A stretch of 64,000 nt of DNA from Paenibacillus sp. VTT E-133291 (GCF_002264395.1 NZ_NFVA01000013.1:1-64000); one strand, 5' to 3'. Positions 49,765 through 57,695 are shown, counted from the first letter of the stretch. The notes: a model not told the origin generated them from the letters alone. Numbers and translations: made by a program.

Positions 49765-50103
49765 ATGAAGATTATAGGAGTAAAAATCGAAGGCAGGACA
49801 GGTGAGGAATCCGATTTCGTGATTTTCCCGATACAATCAGTAAATTATATCACGATGTTTAGTATTGGTAGATCGGCAGAACCACTGCCAGCCTTCCACA
49901 CTACGGGTGGGTCATATGCTCCGATTGTAACTCTCCGTGATCTTGCAGGTGCTTTGAGTCAGTTTGGATTTACTTACTATGACAAATCAACTTTGGTTAA
50001 TAAGAACCGTATCAAAGGACGTAAAAGAGACAAAGGTGTCTTAATTGTGACCTTTGTCGATAATTCGGAAATTGCAGTTGCTGGACGAAGCCGCTATAGA
50101 TAA
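49765..50103 (+). CDS. Stand-alone LytTR-like DNA-binding protein
   Basis: A 112-residue protein. Its second half (YYDKSTLVNKNRIKGRKR, VTFVDNSEIAVAGRSRY) follows the LytTR DNA-binding fold of response regulators, without a receiver domain. GAGGAG lies 12 bases before the ATG. It is transcribed away from the recombinase gene, and the 181-base gap could hold both promoters. It may regulate the integrase gene or prophage genes; this is inference. Confidence 0.55.
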   Translation: MKIIGVKIEGRTGEESDFVIFPIQSVNYITMFSIGRSAEPLPAFHTTGGSYAPIVTLRDLAGALSQFGFTYYDKSTLVNKNRIKGRKRDKGVLIVTFVDNSEIAVAGRSRYR

Positions 50104-50183
50104 ATAAAAGCTGCAATTGAACCCCCTTAAGTTGCACTCCAAAACCGACAATATATGACATAATACGCGAAACAACCCATGTA

Positions 50184-50263
50184 TAATATAGAAAAGGCAG
50201 AAACTCACGGGTTAGACTTCAAGAATTCTTGAAGTTCGCACCGGATCGGGAGGATAAACCTCC
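50184..50263 (+). ncRNA. Possible small structured transcript
   Basis: After a good -10 box (TATAAT, 50182-50187) comes a perfect 20-bp palindrome, ACTTCAAGAATTCTTGAAGT (50216-50235), then a GGAGG/CCTCC hairpin (about 50250-50264). No open frame of size is present. It could be a small RNA, an operator, or the end of the convergent Xre gene's transcript. No known family recognised. Confidence 0.25.
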
Positions 50264-50268
50264 GCGCC

Positions 50269-50496
50269 TCACTTGGATATTTCGACTATGCGCCAGGTAT
50301 ACAGCATTTCAGGGTTGGACAGCTTCATTGCTTTACTGATTGTTATCGCTGTTCCGAATCCCATTTTAGTGCGGTTATGGGCATAGTCAGATAATTGACT
50401 CTCAGGATATCCAGTGCTAATATGCACCTCGCGCTGAGATATACCGGTCAATTTATACAATTCCAAGAGGCGGCAACGATCCGGTTCATACCGCAT
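50269..50496 (-). CDS. Small Xre-like helix-turn-helix protein
   Basis: A 75-residue DNA-binding protein made almost entirely of one helix-turn-helix domain (LLELYKLTGISQREVHISTG, YPESQLSDYAHNRTKM). AAGGAG is eight bases before the ATG. Located between the LytTR gene and the phage repressor; role in lysogeny control is inferred from position. Confidence 0.65.
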   Translation of the reverse strand: MRYEPDRCRLLELYKLTGISQREVHISTGYPESQLSDYAHNRTKMGFGTAITISKAMKLSNPEMLYTWRIVEISK

Positions 50497-50543
50497 CGTC
50501 CCTACTCCTTAATAGTTTTCTAAATTTTGAGAACAAGAGAACG

Positions 50544-50572
50544 TTTACGAACATATGCTCTTATGTTAAGAT
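50544..50572 (+). promoter_or_regulatory. Promoter with LexA-like box
   Basis: TTTACG (50544-50549) and TAAGAT (50567-50572) are 17 bases apart. CGAACATATGCTC (50548-50560) differs by one base from the Bacillus LexA pattern CGAAC-N4-GTTC and lies on the -35. It reads into the small frame at 50610. Confidence 0.4.
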
Positions 50573-50609
50573 GGTTAAATAAATCACCCACGAATCGGAT
50601 GGTGACAAG

Positions 50610-50786
50610 ATGGATTCTACAGACAACGAAAAGATGCTTAACAAAACATTGGGTGGGTTGAGTTTATCTGACGAGCAAATTTACAAGTTATCTGAACATA
50701 CTAAATCAATCTTCACTGGAGAATATGATTTTTGCTGCTCTCTTGAGTTTTTTTTGAACTTCAACATCGGAGAGGTCAAGTCCTAA
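50610..50786 (+). CDS. Possible 58-residue protein opposite the repressor gene
   Basis: A short frame (starting MDSTDNEKMLNK) lies behind the LexA-like promoter and a weak GGTGAC ribosome site. Its last 81 bases run antisense to the 3' end of the repressor gene. It could be an SOS-induced small protein or only an antisense transcript. Confidence 0.3.
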   Translation: MDSTDNEKMLNKTLGGLSLSDEQIYKLSEHTKSIFTGEYDFCCSLEFFLNFNIGEVKS

Positions 50787-51176
50787 ATCGCTTTCTAAGT
50801 GCCTGAAGAAATCAATTTTTTTCTGGGTTTCTATATCGTCTTTTAAATCAACATTGTATTTTGTTGAGGACTCGTTAACCGTATCTCCTTTTTTCACTAA
50901 ATAACCTGAATTTGAAGCTTCCGCGAGAATCGGTTTGATCTCATCGGGGGCTTTTTCAATATGTCCAGCTAAAAGAAGTGAATCAACGTCCCCACCGGTA
51001 ATTTCAGCTAGCGCTCTATTGAGTGCATCTGATGCAGGTGGGTTTTTTCCGTTTTGTAGTCTGCTTAGGTATTGTTTGCTTGCAGACAGTCCTCTTTTTT
51101 CAAGTTCTAAAGAAATGTCGTCCAGGGTGAGTTTAGAACGATTTATAAAATTCTTTAAAAGTTCTGCATAATTCAA
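50706..51176 (-). CDS. Phage repressor, Xre family
   Basis: A 156-residue CI-like repressor. The N-terminal helix-turn-helix (about 3-68) reads LTLDDISLELEKRGLSASKQYL with PPASDALNRALAEI. The rest is helical (EDIETQKKIDFFRHLESDLG) and lacks a LexA-type self-cleavage domain, so induction must work in another way. It is divergent from the Cro-like gene at 51340. AAGGAGG precedes the start and the gap between them holds the operators. Confidence 0.75.
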   Translation of the reverse strand: MNYAELLKNFINRSKLTLDDISLELEKRGLSASKQYLSRLQNGKNPPASDALNRALAEITGGDVDSLLLAGHIEKAPDEIKPILAEASNSGYLVKKGDTVNESSTKYNVDLKDDIETQKKIDFFRHLESDLGLDLSDVEVQKKLKRAAKIIFSSED

Positions 51177-51213
51177 TGCTTTCAGCCTCCTTCAACAACC
51201 TATTATCTCATTA

Positions 51214-51326
51214 TTGACATTAAAATATCAATTAGTGCCCGTTGATATTTTTATATTATTTATAGTTGACATTATTATGTTGTGTTGATATTATTGTGTT
51301 ACAAAGTAAACATAAAAATATCAACT
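51214..51326. promoter_or_regulatory. Divergent lysogeny switch with four operator half-sites
   Basis: TTGATAT half-sites occur as two inverted pairs: AAAATATCAA (51222-51231) with TTGATATTTT (51242-51251), and TTGATATTA (51285-51293) with AATATCAA (51317-51324). Rightward promoter: TTGACA (51266-51271)-17-TATTAT (51289-51294), overlapping a half-site. Leftward promoter on the minus strand: TTGATA within the first pair, 18 bases before GATAAT. The layout is that of a repressor/Cro switch. Confidence 0.65.
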
Positions 51327-51339
51327 TGGTGGTGAACAA

Positions 51340-51606
51340 ATGAAATATTCTGAGATGCTGAAAGACTCCATCAGAAAAGAAAAGTTGACTCTTAATGAGA
51401 TTTCAGAGAGACTCGAAAATCTTGGACGGAAAACTAACAAGATATACATCAGTAAACTTCAAAACGGTAAGCTGCCTCCAGCTAGTGACAATTTAAACGA
51501 TGCTTTAGCAAAAATCCTTAACATTGATCCAGTCGAATTAATGGCAGCTGCTTACCGCGAAAAGATACCACCTGAAGTACTGAAACGACTTTGCACCTCA
51601 GCATAG
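51340..51606 (+). CDS. Cro-like Xre regulator
   Basis: An 88-residue helix-turn-helix protein whose sequence parallels the repressor's DNA-binding domain (MLKDSIRKEKLTLNEISERL and LQNGKLPPASDNLNDALAKI). It likely binds the same operators with the opposite outcome. GGTGG precedes the ATG. First gene of the rightward early operon. Confidence 0.72.
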   Translation: MKYSEMLKDSIRKEKLTLNEISERLENLGRKTNKIYISKLQNGKLPPASDNLNDALAKILNIDPVELMAAAYREKIPPEVLKRLCTSA

Positions 51607-51622
51607 ACAGGAGGTAGATATA

Positions 51623-51865
51623 ATGGCTGTCCCACTCAATGAGCTGCATACACATAGATCAAGAGGTGATGCGGCAGTGAGTAGTAAAAATTCGCTCCCA
51701 GAAGGCAATGTCGTTAAAACGGTCTGGATCGGTGAAAGCAAAATTGAGTTTTGTGATGATTTTGTAGCTCGTACACCGGAAGCCATCGCACAAGTAGAAC
51801 GTGAGTTTCACTTGGCGGGTTGGAGCATCATTAAGAAGCTCCGCAAACAAGGAATTCATATATAA
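51623..51865 (+). CDS. Small phage early protein
   Basis: An 80-residue protein of unknown function. AGGAGG eight bases before the ATG supports it. It ends in a segment (FVARTPEAIAQVEREFHLAG) seen in short phage early proteins with one long helix. It follows the Cro-like gene by 16 bases, so it belongs to the same operon. Confidence 0.55.
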   Translation: MAVPLNELHTHRSRGDAAVSSKNSLPEGNVVKTVWIGESKIEFCDDFVARTPEAIAQVEREFHLAGWSIIKKLRKQGIHI

Positions 51866-51869
51866 CAAA

Positions 51870-51894
51870 TCCCGCCTTGCATATCGCATAGGCG
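51870..51894 (+). repeat. GC-rich hairpin between early genes
   Basis: CCCGCCT pairs with AGGCGGG; the loop itself can pair TGC with GCA. No T-run follows, so it is probably an mRNA-processing or attenuating element. A 41-codon frame starting at 51904 just after it is not convincing. Confidence 0.35.
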
Positions 51895-51997
51895 GGCGGG
51901 GAATGGCATCGGCAAGGGGAATTGCTTGGATTAATCATACATCACGCCTCTGTCCAAAAGCATTCCCTATATTTGGACATTTACAGGAGGAATTGAT

Positions 51998-52513
51998 ATG
52001 GCAGTTGGACATTTTCCCGAAGCGCTAAAAGAAGTCATGCAGCGCAAGGGTGTCACCTTGGCTAAAGTTGGGCAAGCCGCCCATGTAGATGGTTCACAAA
52101 TCGGTAAGATCGTTAATGGTAGCCGCAAAGCTTCCAAACAGGTGATGCAGGCTACAGCGACTCATTATGATGATGCTCAATTAATACTGGCTGCGGCAGC
52201 TGAGGTAACCGGGGGTGCTTCGGTCCCCTGGCTCAATAACGCCGATCTTCATCCCAGCTCAACGCATATCAAAACTATCGAAGAGATTCAGGAAGCATTG
52301 CAGGCGCTGCTTACCCTACCGATCACTAAGAGCCTTGAACAACTAAAGGATAGGGACCGAGAGAATATCAAAAACGGCATCATGGAACAGCTTGAGGCAA
52401 TAACGGCGCTTACTCATAATGCTGCTGCACTTTGCCAAAAGTATGAATTTTCATACATAGCCCTTTGGACAGAGCATCGGGCAGAGCTTAAAGCAAAAAA
52501 CTATGTGAAATGA
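51998..52513 (+). CDS. Phage helix-turn-helix regulator
   Basis: A 171-residue protein. Residues about 6-60 form an Xre-type helix-turn-helix (LKEVMQRKGVTLAKVGQAAH, VDGSQIGKIVNGSRKAS). The remainder is helical and may make it oligomeric. AGGAGG is seven bases before the ATG. Within the early operon; its target is unknown. Confidence 0.65.
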   Translation: MAVGHFPEALKEVMQRKGVTLAKVGQAAHVDGSQIGKIVNGSRKASKQVMQATATHYDDAQLILAAAAEVTGGASVPWLNNADLHPSSTHIKTIEEIQEALQALLTLPITKSLEQLKDRDRENIKNGIMEQLEAITALTHNAAALCQKYEFSYIALWTEHRAELKAKNYVK

Positions 52514-52522
52514 GGTAGAGAG

Positions 52523-52792
52523 ATGGAAAGAACAGCATTGGTTGCCGAAGCAAGAGCAGCCGGGAAGACAGCCACCCATAACTTGAAGGTGATCCGTAAA
52601 CAGCCGGACAAGATGTTGCCGGGGAAAGTCGGGGATGCAGAGATTTATCTGAATACCATGATCCGCATTGCAAAATTTGAAATGAAAAACGACCGCCGGT
52701 CAGGGCAGTCGCAGTTGAGATTCCGTCTAAAGAGCCTCGTTGTGTCCATTTTAACCGTAGATCAGCCAAAACGCAAGGAGGCACGGCTATGA
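52523..52792 (+). CDS. Small basic phage protein
   Basis: An 89-residue, strongly basic protein of unknown function (for example TATHNLKVIRKQPDKMLPGK), possibly nucleic-acid binding. GAGGTAGAG precedes the ATG, and it overlaps the next gene by four bases (ATGA), which supports both. Confidence 0.5.
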   Translation: MERTALVAEARAAGKTATHNLKVIRKQPDKMLPGKVGDAEIYLNTMIRIAKFEMKNDRRSGQSQLRFRLKSLVVSILTVDQPKRKEARL

Positions 52793-53673
52793 GTGATGAT
52801 AAAAAAACAGTTACTAAGGGATTCAAAGTGACTCCAGACAACAAGAAATTTATTGATGATTTGTTCGCTGCTTCGGGATTTGCAGATCAAGAAGAGTTTC
52901 TTCTTCATCTTGCTGCGCTCTACGAAATGGAGCAGTTAAAGAACGGGGAATACGCCGGATATTCCAAACAGCTTGACGAAATGGGGTTTCATACCCGCAG
53001 AATGACTGAACTGTTCCTTGGAATGATTCAGACGGAAAGCCATCTACGGTCCCAACTGAGTGAAGATCACGCCATTCGACTTGCAGACGTGTCAAGTGAA
53101 ATCGCGACCCAACAGGATGAAATCCGCAACATCACAGTTGAGTTGAAAAACGAAACTCAAGCCGGGGCCGAACAGCGGAAGCAAATCGGAGAGCTCGAAA
53201 AGCATGTTCAGCAGCTCCAGCAAGCGAACGAACGGGGCGAACAGTTGATTTCCGAATACAAGGGGCGTATTGATTCACTTTCCGCACTCGTTGCCGATCA
53301 GCAGGAATCAGTTAACCAAGCGAAGGCGGTAGATCAACGGTTAACCGAGTTATCCAAGTTAACCGAAGAACAGGCGCGAAAGATTGAGCGGAAGGCGGAA
53401 GCCTCCCATGAAGATGCGCTTAAGCACGAACGTGAATTGTCCGAGCTTCGTTCCCGCGCTGAGTTGGAGCAAGAGAAGGCTTTGCTTGCAGAGCGCCGTC
53501 AGCTTCAAGACCAGCTTAATGCTGAACGTGAGGCAAACAATGCGGAGCAGCGCAGACTCTACGCCGATTTGGATAAGCTTCGTCAGCAACTTTCAGATAG
53601 CAAGCAGGTGAAAGCGAATAGTCAGGCTGCCAAACCAAAGGTCGGCAAACCGAATGAGTCAGAAAGCAAATAG
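52789..53673 (+). CDS. Long coiled-coil phage protein
   Basis: A 294-residue protein. A short N-terminal globular part (about 1-85, KGFKVTPDNKKFIDDLF) with ribbon-helix-helix-like character precedes about 190 residues of Glu/Gln/Lys/Arg-rich coiled coil and a basic tail. The layout recalls KfrA-type DNA-binding coiled-coil proteins of mobile elements. AAGGAGG precedes the ATG. Function unknown. Confidence 0.55.
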   Translation: MSDDKKTVTKGFKVTPDNKKFIDDLFAASGFADQEEFLLHLAALYEMEQLKNGEYAGYSKQLDEMGFHTRRMTELFLGMIQTESHLRSQLSEDHAIRLADVSSEIATQQDEIRNITVELKNETQAGAEQRKQIGELEKHVQQLQQANERGEQLISEYKGRIDSLSALVADQQESVNQAKAVDQRLTELSKLTEEQARKIERKAEASHEDALKHERELSELRSRAELEQEKALLAERRQLQDQLNAEREANNAEQRRLYADLDKLRQQLSDSKQVKANSQAAKPKVGKPNESESK

Positions 53674-53788
53674 GGCAGGGCTTCAGCCCCTGTCTTGGAA
53701 TGTCGGACCTTAGAAATAACCTTTCCTCCGTCCGGGATTCCAAGATGCGGCTGACGCATCAGAATCTAATTGAAAGGGGAACGGCATT

Positions 53789-54094
53789 ATGATACCTGAT
53801 CATTTACTTCAGGATCGTTACTGGCGGGGGCTGCTTCACATCTTTATGAATCATAACAAGCTTAAGCAATTATTGTCGAAGCCGGAATTTGTTGATTTTG
53901 AAGAACTTACTGTCCATGTGGATGAATTGATTAAAGCTTCAAAAAGTTGGAGTCCTTCTGAGAGATTTATGCTCACATGTGCTCTTCATTTGTTCAATGG
54001 TATTAACACCATCGACATCCCGCAAGCTGATCGCTTAGACGACAAGAACACGGAAATACTGCGAGAAGCTCTGCTACTTCGCTTAGCGAGATAA
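53789..54094 (+). CDS. Hypothetical phage protein
   Basis: A 101-residue mostly helical protein (HIFMNHNKLKQLLSKPEFVDF; SPSERFMLTCALHLFNG). Not recognised. AAAGGGG lies nine bases before the ATG. It stands 12 bases before the next small gene, in the same operon. Confidence 0.5.
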   Translation: MIPDHLLQDRYWRGLLHIFMNHNKLKQLLSKPEFVDFEELTVHVDELIKASKSWSPSERFMLTCALHLFNGINTIDIPQADRLDDKNTEILREALLLRLAR

Positions 54095-54106
54095 GGAGGC
54101 GGGCTT

Positions 54107-54295
54107 ATGCTACTCGTTCTCAAGGGCGACACCGTTCGGACAAGCTCCGGGCTATCAGGTGAAATAACGGATATATGGGGTATTGCTCGACCTTGGGCGA
54201 AACTCCGGCAGGAAGGCGGCGAATTAGCCTTTATCCTGCGAACAGACATTACGGAGATTTTAAAACGCCCTCCAGCTAAGAAGGGCAAACGATGA
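54107..54295 (+). CDS. Small KOW/SH3-like phage protein
   Basis: A 62-residue basic protein. KGDTVRTSSGLSGEITDIWG has the look of a KOW-type beta-barrel (nucleic-acid binding). AAGGAGG lies seven bases before the ATG. Confidence 0.5.
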   Translation: MLLVLKGDTVRTSSGLSGEITDIWGIARPWAKLRQEGGELAFILRTDITEILKRPPAKKGKR

Positions 54296-54316
54296 TGAGA
54301 CAGCAGAGGTGAGATT

Positions 54317-55123
54317 ATGGATTTTGCGGACGAAATGACCGCCTTCACAGATTGGCTCGAAACAAACCCATTGGAGCCATCCGCACAAACTTTGCTCGTG
54401 CACCTCATGGTGATTGCAAATAAGAGTGGATATCCAGAGTGGTTTGCCGTAACCAATCCCCTGCTTCAGGCGAAGGTGGGCATTTCGGAAAACTCACTGA
54501 CCAAGCACAGGAACACGCTGATCCAAAAAGGTCGGATTGAATACAAGAATCAGGGTAAGCAGCAAGCTGGAAAGTATCGGCTAACCTTCTTTACCTCAAA
54601 TAATGCGGTAAAAGATGAGGTAAAACGTGCGGTAAAGCATGAGGTAAAAGGTGAGGTAAAAGGTTCAGCATTATTAAGATCTTTTAAAGACCTTAATTCT
54701 TCTTCTTCTTCATCTGCTGATCAGACGGAATATGAATCCTATTACATGGCCCACAAAAGAGTATTCGGGTTCGAGTGTAACCCCATCCAGGCAAATAAAC
54801 TGGGTGTGTACATCGACCAGGACGGTCTGGAAGAAGCTGTCGTGATAAGAGCTATCGAAAGAGCTGGCTTAGCTTCCAAGGGGTATCGGTTCAATCTTAT
54901 TACCACGATTTTGGATGATTACTTTCACGCCGGGGCGATTACGATATCTGCTGCAGTTGCCTTGGATGCTGCGTTTGACGCTTCCCAGCAATCGACAACC
55001 AACAGAGCGCCGAAGTCCGGTGGCAATACACCAAAGAAGCAGGGTGGCAGGGTAGACAAGCTTGCTGACCTACGGCGTAGAGCAGAGGAGGAAAAGCAAA
55101 TTGAAGCGAGCGCAAGTCATTGA
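54317..55123 (+). CDS. Phage replication initiator, DnaD-like domain
   Basis: A 268-residue replication protein. The N-terminal half is a winged helix-turn-helix (FAVTNPLLQAKVGISENSLTKHR), which would bind the origin. A linker (about 96-135) is encoded by five tandem 12-bp repeats. A DnaD/DnaB2-type domain (about 138-195; YYMAHKRVFGFECNPIQA ... YRFNLITTILDDYF) recruits the helicase machinery. A basic tail follows. The helicase-loader and DnaB genes downstream support the role. Confidence 0.8.
   Translation: MDFADEMTAFTDWLETNPLEPSAQTLLVHLMVIANKSGYPEWFAVTNPLLQAKVGISENSLTKHRNTLIQKGRIEYKNQGKQQAGKYRLTFFTSNNAVKDEVKRAVKHEVKGEVKGSALLRSFKDLNSSSSSSADQTEYESYYMAHKRVFGFECNPIQANKLGVYIDQDGLEEAVVIRAIERAGLASKGYRFNLITTILDDYFHAGAITISAAVALDAAFDASQQSTTNRAPKSGGNTPKKQGGRVDKLADLRRRAEEEKQIEASASH
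54605..54664 (+). repeat. Five 12-bp iterons, candidate phage replication origin
   Basis: Five tandem units in a row (GCGGTAAAAGAT, GAGGTAAAACGT, GCGGTAAAGCAT, then twice GAGGTAAAAGGT) lie inside the initiator gene. An AT- and pyrimidine-rich stretch follows (54665-54715) that could unwind. Phage lambda has its origin in the O gene in the same way. Confidence 0.6.
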
Positions 55124-55451
55124 TTTGCTAGTAAAAATTGCAGAAGAGTATAACCAGGTTGATACAAGCGATTCAGAAATTAATCGGCTTTATGAAAACC
55201 TGAAGGATTTCCCTTTTGACGTTGCCTACGAAAACATCCGGCAACACATGCTAACTAATCCATGGCCTCCTAAGATTGCGCAAATCCGTGGTGGGTCAGG
55301 GGATCTACGAGATAAGGGACTTCTCAAGGATCAGACATCAGAGTATTTTGCCGAAAGAGACAGATCCCGAGCTGCCGCTAAGCCAGTACCTGCGGGATGG
55401 AAGGAGGAACTATATGCGCGCCTTAAATCAGGAGCCACCGCACGACATTGA
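55101..55451 (+). CDS. Helicase loader, G39P-like
   Basis: A 116-residue protein resembling the SPP1 G39P loader/inhibitor family, which delivers the replicative helicase to the initiator at the origin. Matching parts are QVIDLLVKIAEEYNQ and NIRQHMLTNPWPPKIAQI. TTG at 55101 has AGGAGG nine bases before it. It overlaps the initiator by 23 bases and DnaB by 38. Confidence 0.7.
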   Translation: MKRAQVIDLLVKIAEEYNQVDTSDSEINRLYENLKDFPFDVAYENIRQHMLTNPWPPKIAQIRGGSGDLRDKGLLKDQTSEYFAERDRSRAAAKPVPAGWKEELYARLKSGATARH

Positions 55452-56784
55452 AGCAGAATGGTCTGTTCTTGGAGCAATCATGATTGATACCACTGGTGAT
55501 GCTATAGATAAGGCGATTTCTTTAGCACCACAAGTGTTCTATGATCCGATGAATCGAACGATCTTCTCAGGAATGGTTGAGCTTCACAACGCGGGTGAGC
55601 AAATTGATATCCGATCTCTGACGGGGGCACTTCTACAGTGGAAAAGCCTGGATAAGGTTGGTGGCGTTCATCACCTTTCCCAAATTGCTCGATCATCACC
55701 AACTGCAGCGAACATCGAATATTTTATCGGCATCCTCAACAACAAATTCACTTTGCGAGAAGCCTTGAAGAATGCTTATGAGCTAATTGAAATGGTTCAT
55801 GAAAGTGAGGATGCCGATGCTGTAGTGTCCCATGCTCTTACCAAGTCAGCCGCGCTATCCGATCAATCCGCGCCTAAGCAGGATTTCAAATCAACGAGAG
55901 AAATCGGAATTGCTTATATCGAAACGATAGAGCAACGGGTTAGTAACCGGCTGAGTGGAACCATTAGCGGTAAAGAGACCGGATTTAAAGATTTGGACAA
56001 GCTTACGGGCGGGTTTCAAAAGCAGGATCTGATTATTGTCGCGGCTCGTCCATCTGTAGGTAAAACGGCATTTGCCCTTAATATTGCTCAAAATGCTGCT
56101 AAATTAACTAATGAACCTATTGCTGTATTTAGCTTGGAGATGTCAGAGCAACAGCTTATGCAACGTATGGTGTGCGCTGAGGTTAATCTCGACGCTAATG
56201 ACCTGAGAATGGGCGATATCACCAGTGACGATGATTGGGGTAAGTTGACCATTGGTATTTCTTCTCTTGCAGACAAGAACATTTTAATTGCTGACGATCC
56301 AGTTGTCACCGTGCATGATATTCGAGCCAAGTGTCGGCGTTTGAAAAGAGAACAGGGTCTTGGAATGATCATCATTGATTACTTGCAGCTGATCCAGGGA
56401 AGTAGTGGAAAACGTGGGGAAAATCGACAACAAGAGGTTTCAGAAATTTCCCGAGTGTTGAAGCAAATAGCTCGTGAATTGGATGTGCCGGTTATCGCGT
56501 TGTCCCAACTCAGCCGTAAAGTTGAAGAACGCCAGGACAAACGTCCGATGATGAGTGACCTTCGAGAGTCTGGTTCTATTGAACAGGATGCAGATATTGT
56601 AGCTTTCCTTTACCGGGATGATTATTACAACCAGGAGTCCGAGAAGAAAAACATTATCGAAATCATCATATCTAAGCAGCGTAATGGTCCTACTGGAACG
56701 GTTGAACTTGTGTTCCTCAAGAATTTTAACAAGTTCGTGAATTACGAAAGGGCGCATGTCAATAACTTGCCTCAGCCAGCCTGA
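55414..56784 (+). CDS. dnaB: Replicative DNA helicase DnaB
   Basis: A 456-residue hexameric helicase for phage DNA replication. The N-terminal domain (1-105) starts HDIEAEWSVLGAIM. The RecA-like core (about 175-440) contains ARPSVGKTAFALN (Walker A), LGMIIIDYLQLI (Walker B) and IALSQLSRKVEER. ATG at 55414 is six bases after AAGGAGG; the frame is open upstream to 55276 but that part lacks family similarity. It resembles the bacterial DnaB and could be acquired from a host. Confidence 0.92.
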   Translation: MRALNQEPPHDIEAEWSVLGAIMIDTTGDAIDKAISLAPQVFYDPMNRTIFSGMVELHNAGEQIDIRSLTGALLQWKSLDKVGGVHHLSQIARSSPTAANIEYFIGILNNKFTLREALKNAYELIEMVHESEDADAVVSHALTKSAALSDQSAPKQDFKSTREIGIAYIETIEQRVSNRLSGTISGKETGFKDLDKLTGGFQKQDLIIVAARPSVGKTAFALNIAQNAAKLTNEPIAVFSLEMSEQQLMQRMVCAEVNLDANDLRMGDITSDDDWGKLTIGISSLADKNILIADDPVVTVHDIRAKCRRLKREQGLGMIIIDYLQLIQGSSGKRGENRQQEVSEISRVLKQIARELDVPVIALSQLSRKVEERQDKRPMMSDLRESGSIEQDADIVAFLYRDDYYNQESEKKNIIEIIISKQRNGPTGTVELVFLKNFNKFVNYERAHVNNLPQPA

Positions 56785-56845
56785 AAATAAAGAAAGCTGG
56801 GCATTGGCGCAGAGTAGACGCATACAGCGAAGGAAGGTGAATTGC

Positions 56846-57049
56846 ATGGATGAAAAAATAATGACTATCGCGGATTTGATTGACTATTTGCAGACATTAC
56901 CGCTTGATGCTGAGTTGTTTGTATATCTCTGTAACGGTGGATTTGGATCTCTTGATACCGCCAATGATATCGAGCAATATTTTAAATTCGATGAGTCAGC
57001 TAATACCTTGTATCTCGATCATGTTCGTTATGAGTTGGAAAATAAATAA
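56846..57049 (+). CDS. Small acidic phage protein
   Basis: A 67-residue protein of unknown function (MTIADLIDYLQTLPLDAELF). The ATG has AAGGTG six bases before it. The open frame continues upstream, but the earlier part lies across the end of dnaB. Confidence 0.5.
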   Translation: MDEKIMTIADLIDYLQTLPLDAELFVYLCNGGFGSLDTANDIEQYFKFDESANTLYLDHVRYELENK

Positions 57050-57119
57050 TGATACTGCGCAGTACGAAGGATGCTGAACAATAGACGCATACGGTGCAAG
57101 AAGGAGGGTAATTAGAAAG

Positions 57120-57656
57120 ATGTACGATAAGGAAAAAATGTTAGAAAAATTGAAGGGGCTAAAAGCTTTGGCTGAGCGTGGAGTTGATGGAGAAAAGGAA
57201 TCCGCGCAAAGGATGCTTGAAAAGCTCATGGAGAAATACGGCATCACGGAAAGTGACATCGGTGCCGAAACGGTGGAAATCGCATGGTTCAGGTATCATG
57301 ACGATTCGGAACTTCGGCTACTGAATCAGATCCTTTATATGGTGCTTGGGGATTGTGATTTTTACAGCAAATTAGGAGCTTCAAAGAGGAAACATAAAGT
57401 CTTAGGCGCTTATTGTACGGCAGCAGAACGTTTGGAAATAGAACTGAATTTTGATTTCTACAAGCGAGCGATGCAGGAAGAGTTGAAGTTATTCTATAGC
57501 GCATTCATGAACAAAAACAAGTTATTTCCTTCTGAAGAAAAAGCCAAGGCAACAACTTCTGGTAAGGCTCTATCACGAGAAGAAGAACTGAGGCTATCTT
57601 TCATGATGGAGGGCATGGAACGGCGCACCATGACGAAAATGATAGAAAATGATTGA
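57120..57656 (+). CDS. DUF2786-like phage protein
   Basis: A 178-residue protein. The N-terminal 45 residues (KLKGLKALAERG, QRMLEKLMEKYGI) match the DUF2786 pattern; the rest is helical and rich in Glu/Lys. Function unknown. A GGAGGG site lies upstream of the ATG. Confidence 0.6.
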   Translation: MYDKEKMLEKLKGLKALAERGVDGEKESAQRMLEKLMEKYGITESDIGAETVEIAWFRYHDDSELRLLNQILYMVLGDCDFYSKLGASKRKHKVLGAYCTAAERLEIELNFDFYKRAMQEELKLFYSAFMNKNKLFPSEEKAKATTSGKALSREEELRLSFMMEGMERRTMTKMIEND

Positions 57657-57695
57657 TGTGCAGTACGAATACACGGTGAAGGAGTGAAACGGAAA

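Larger units (their letters stand above)
56807..57690 (+). repeat. Three related leader sequences before consecutive phage genes
   Basis: The gaps before 56846, 57120 and 57696 share pieces: GCGCAG or GTGCAG, TAGACGCATAC (at 56816 and 57082), AGTACGAA (57061 and 57663), and GxTGxAAGGAGG-like endings. They look like duplicated leader or ribosome-site segments, possibly left by gene shuffling. Confidence 0.4.

Noticed and set aside
51904..52029. 41-codon frame MASARGIAWINHT...
   Set aside because: The ribosome site is only one base from the ATG, and the frame overlaps the well-supported start of the next gene.
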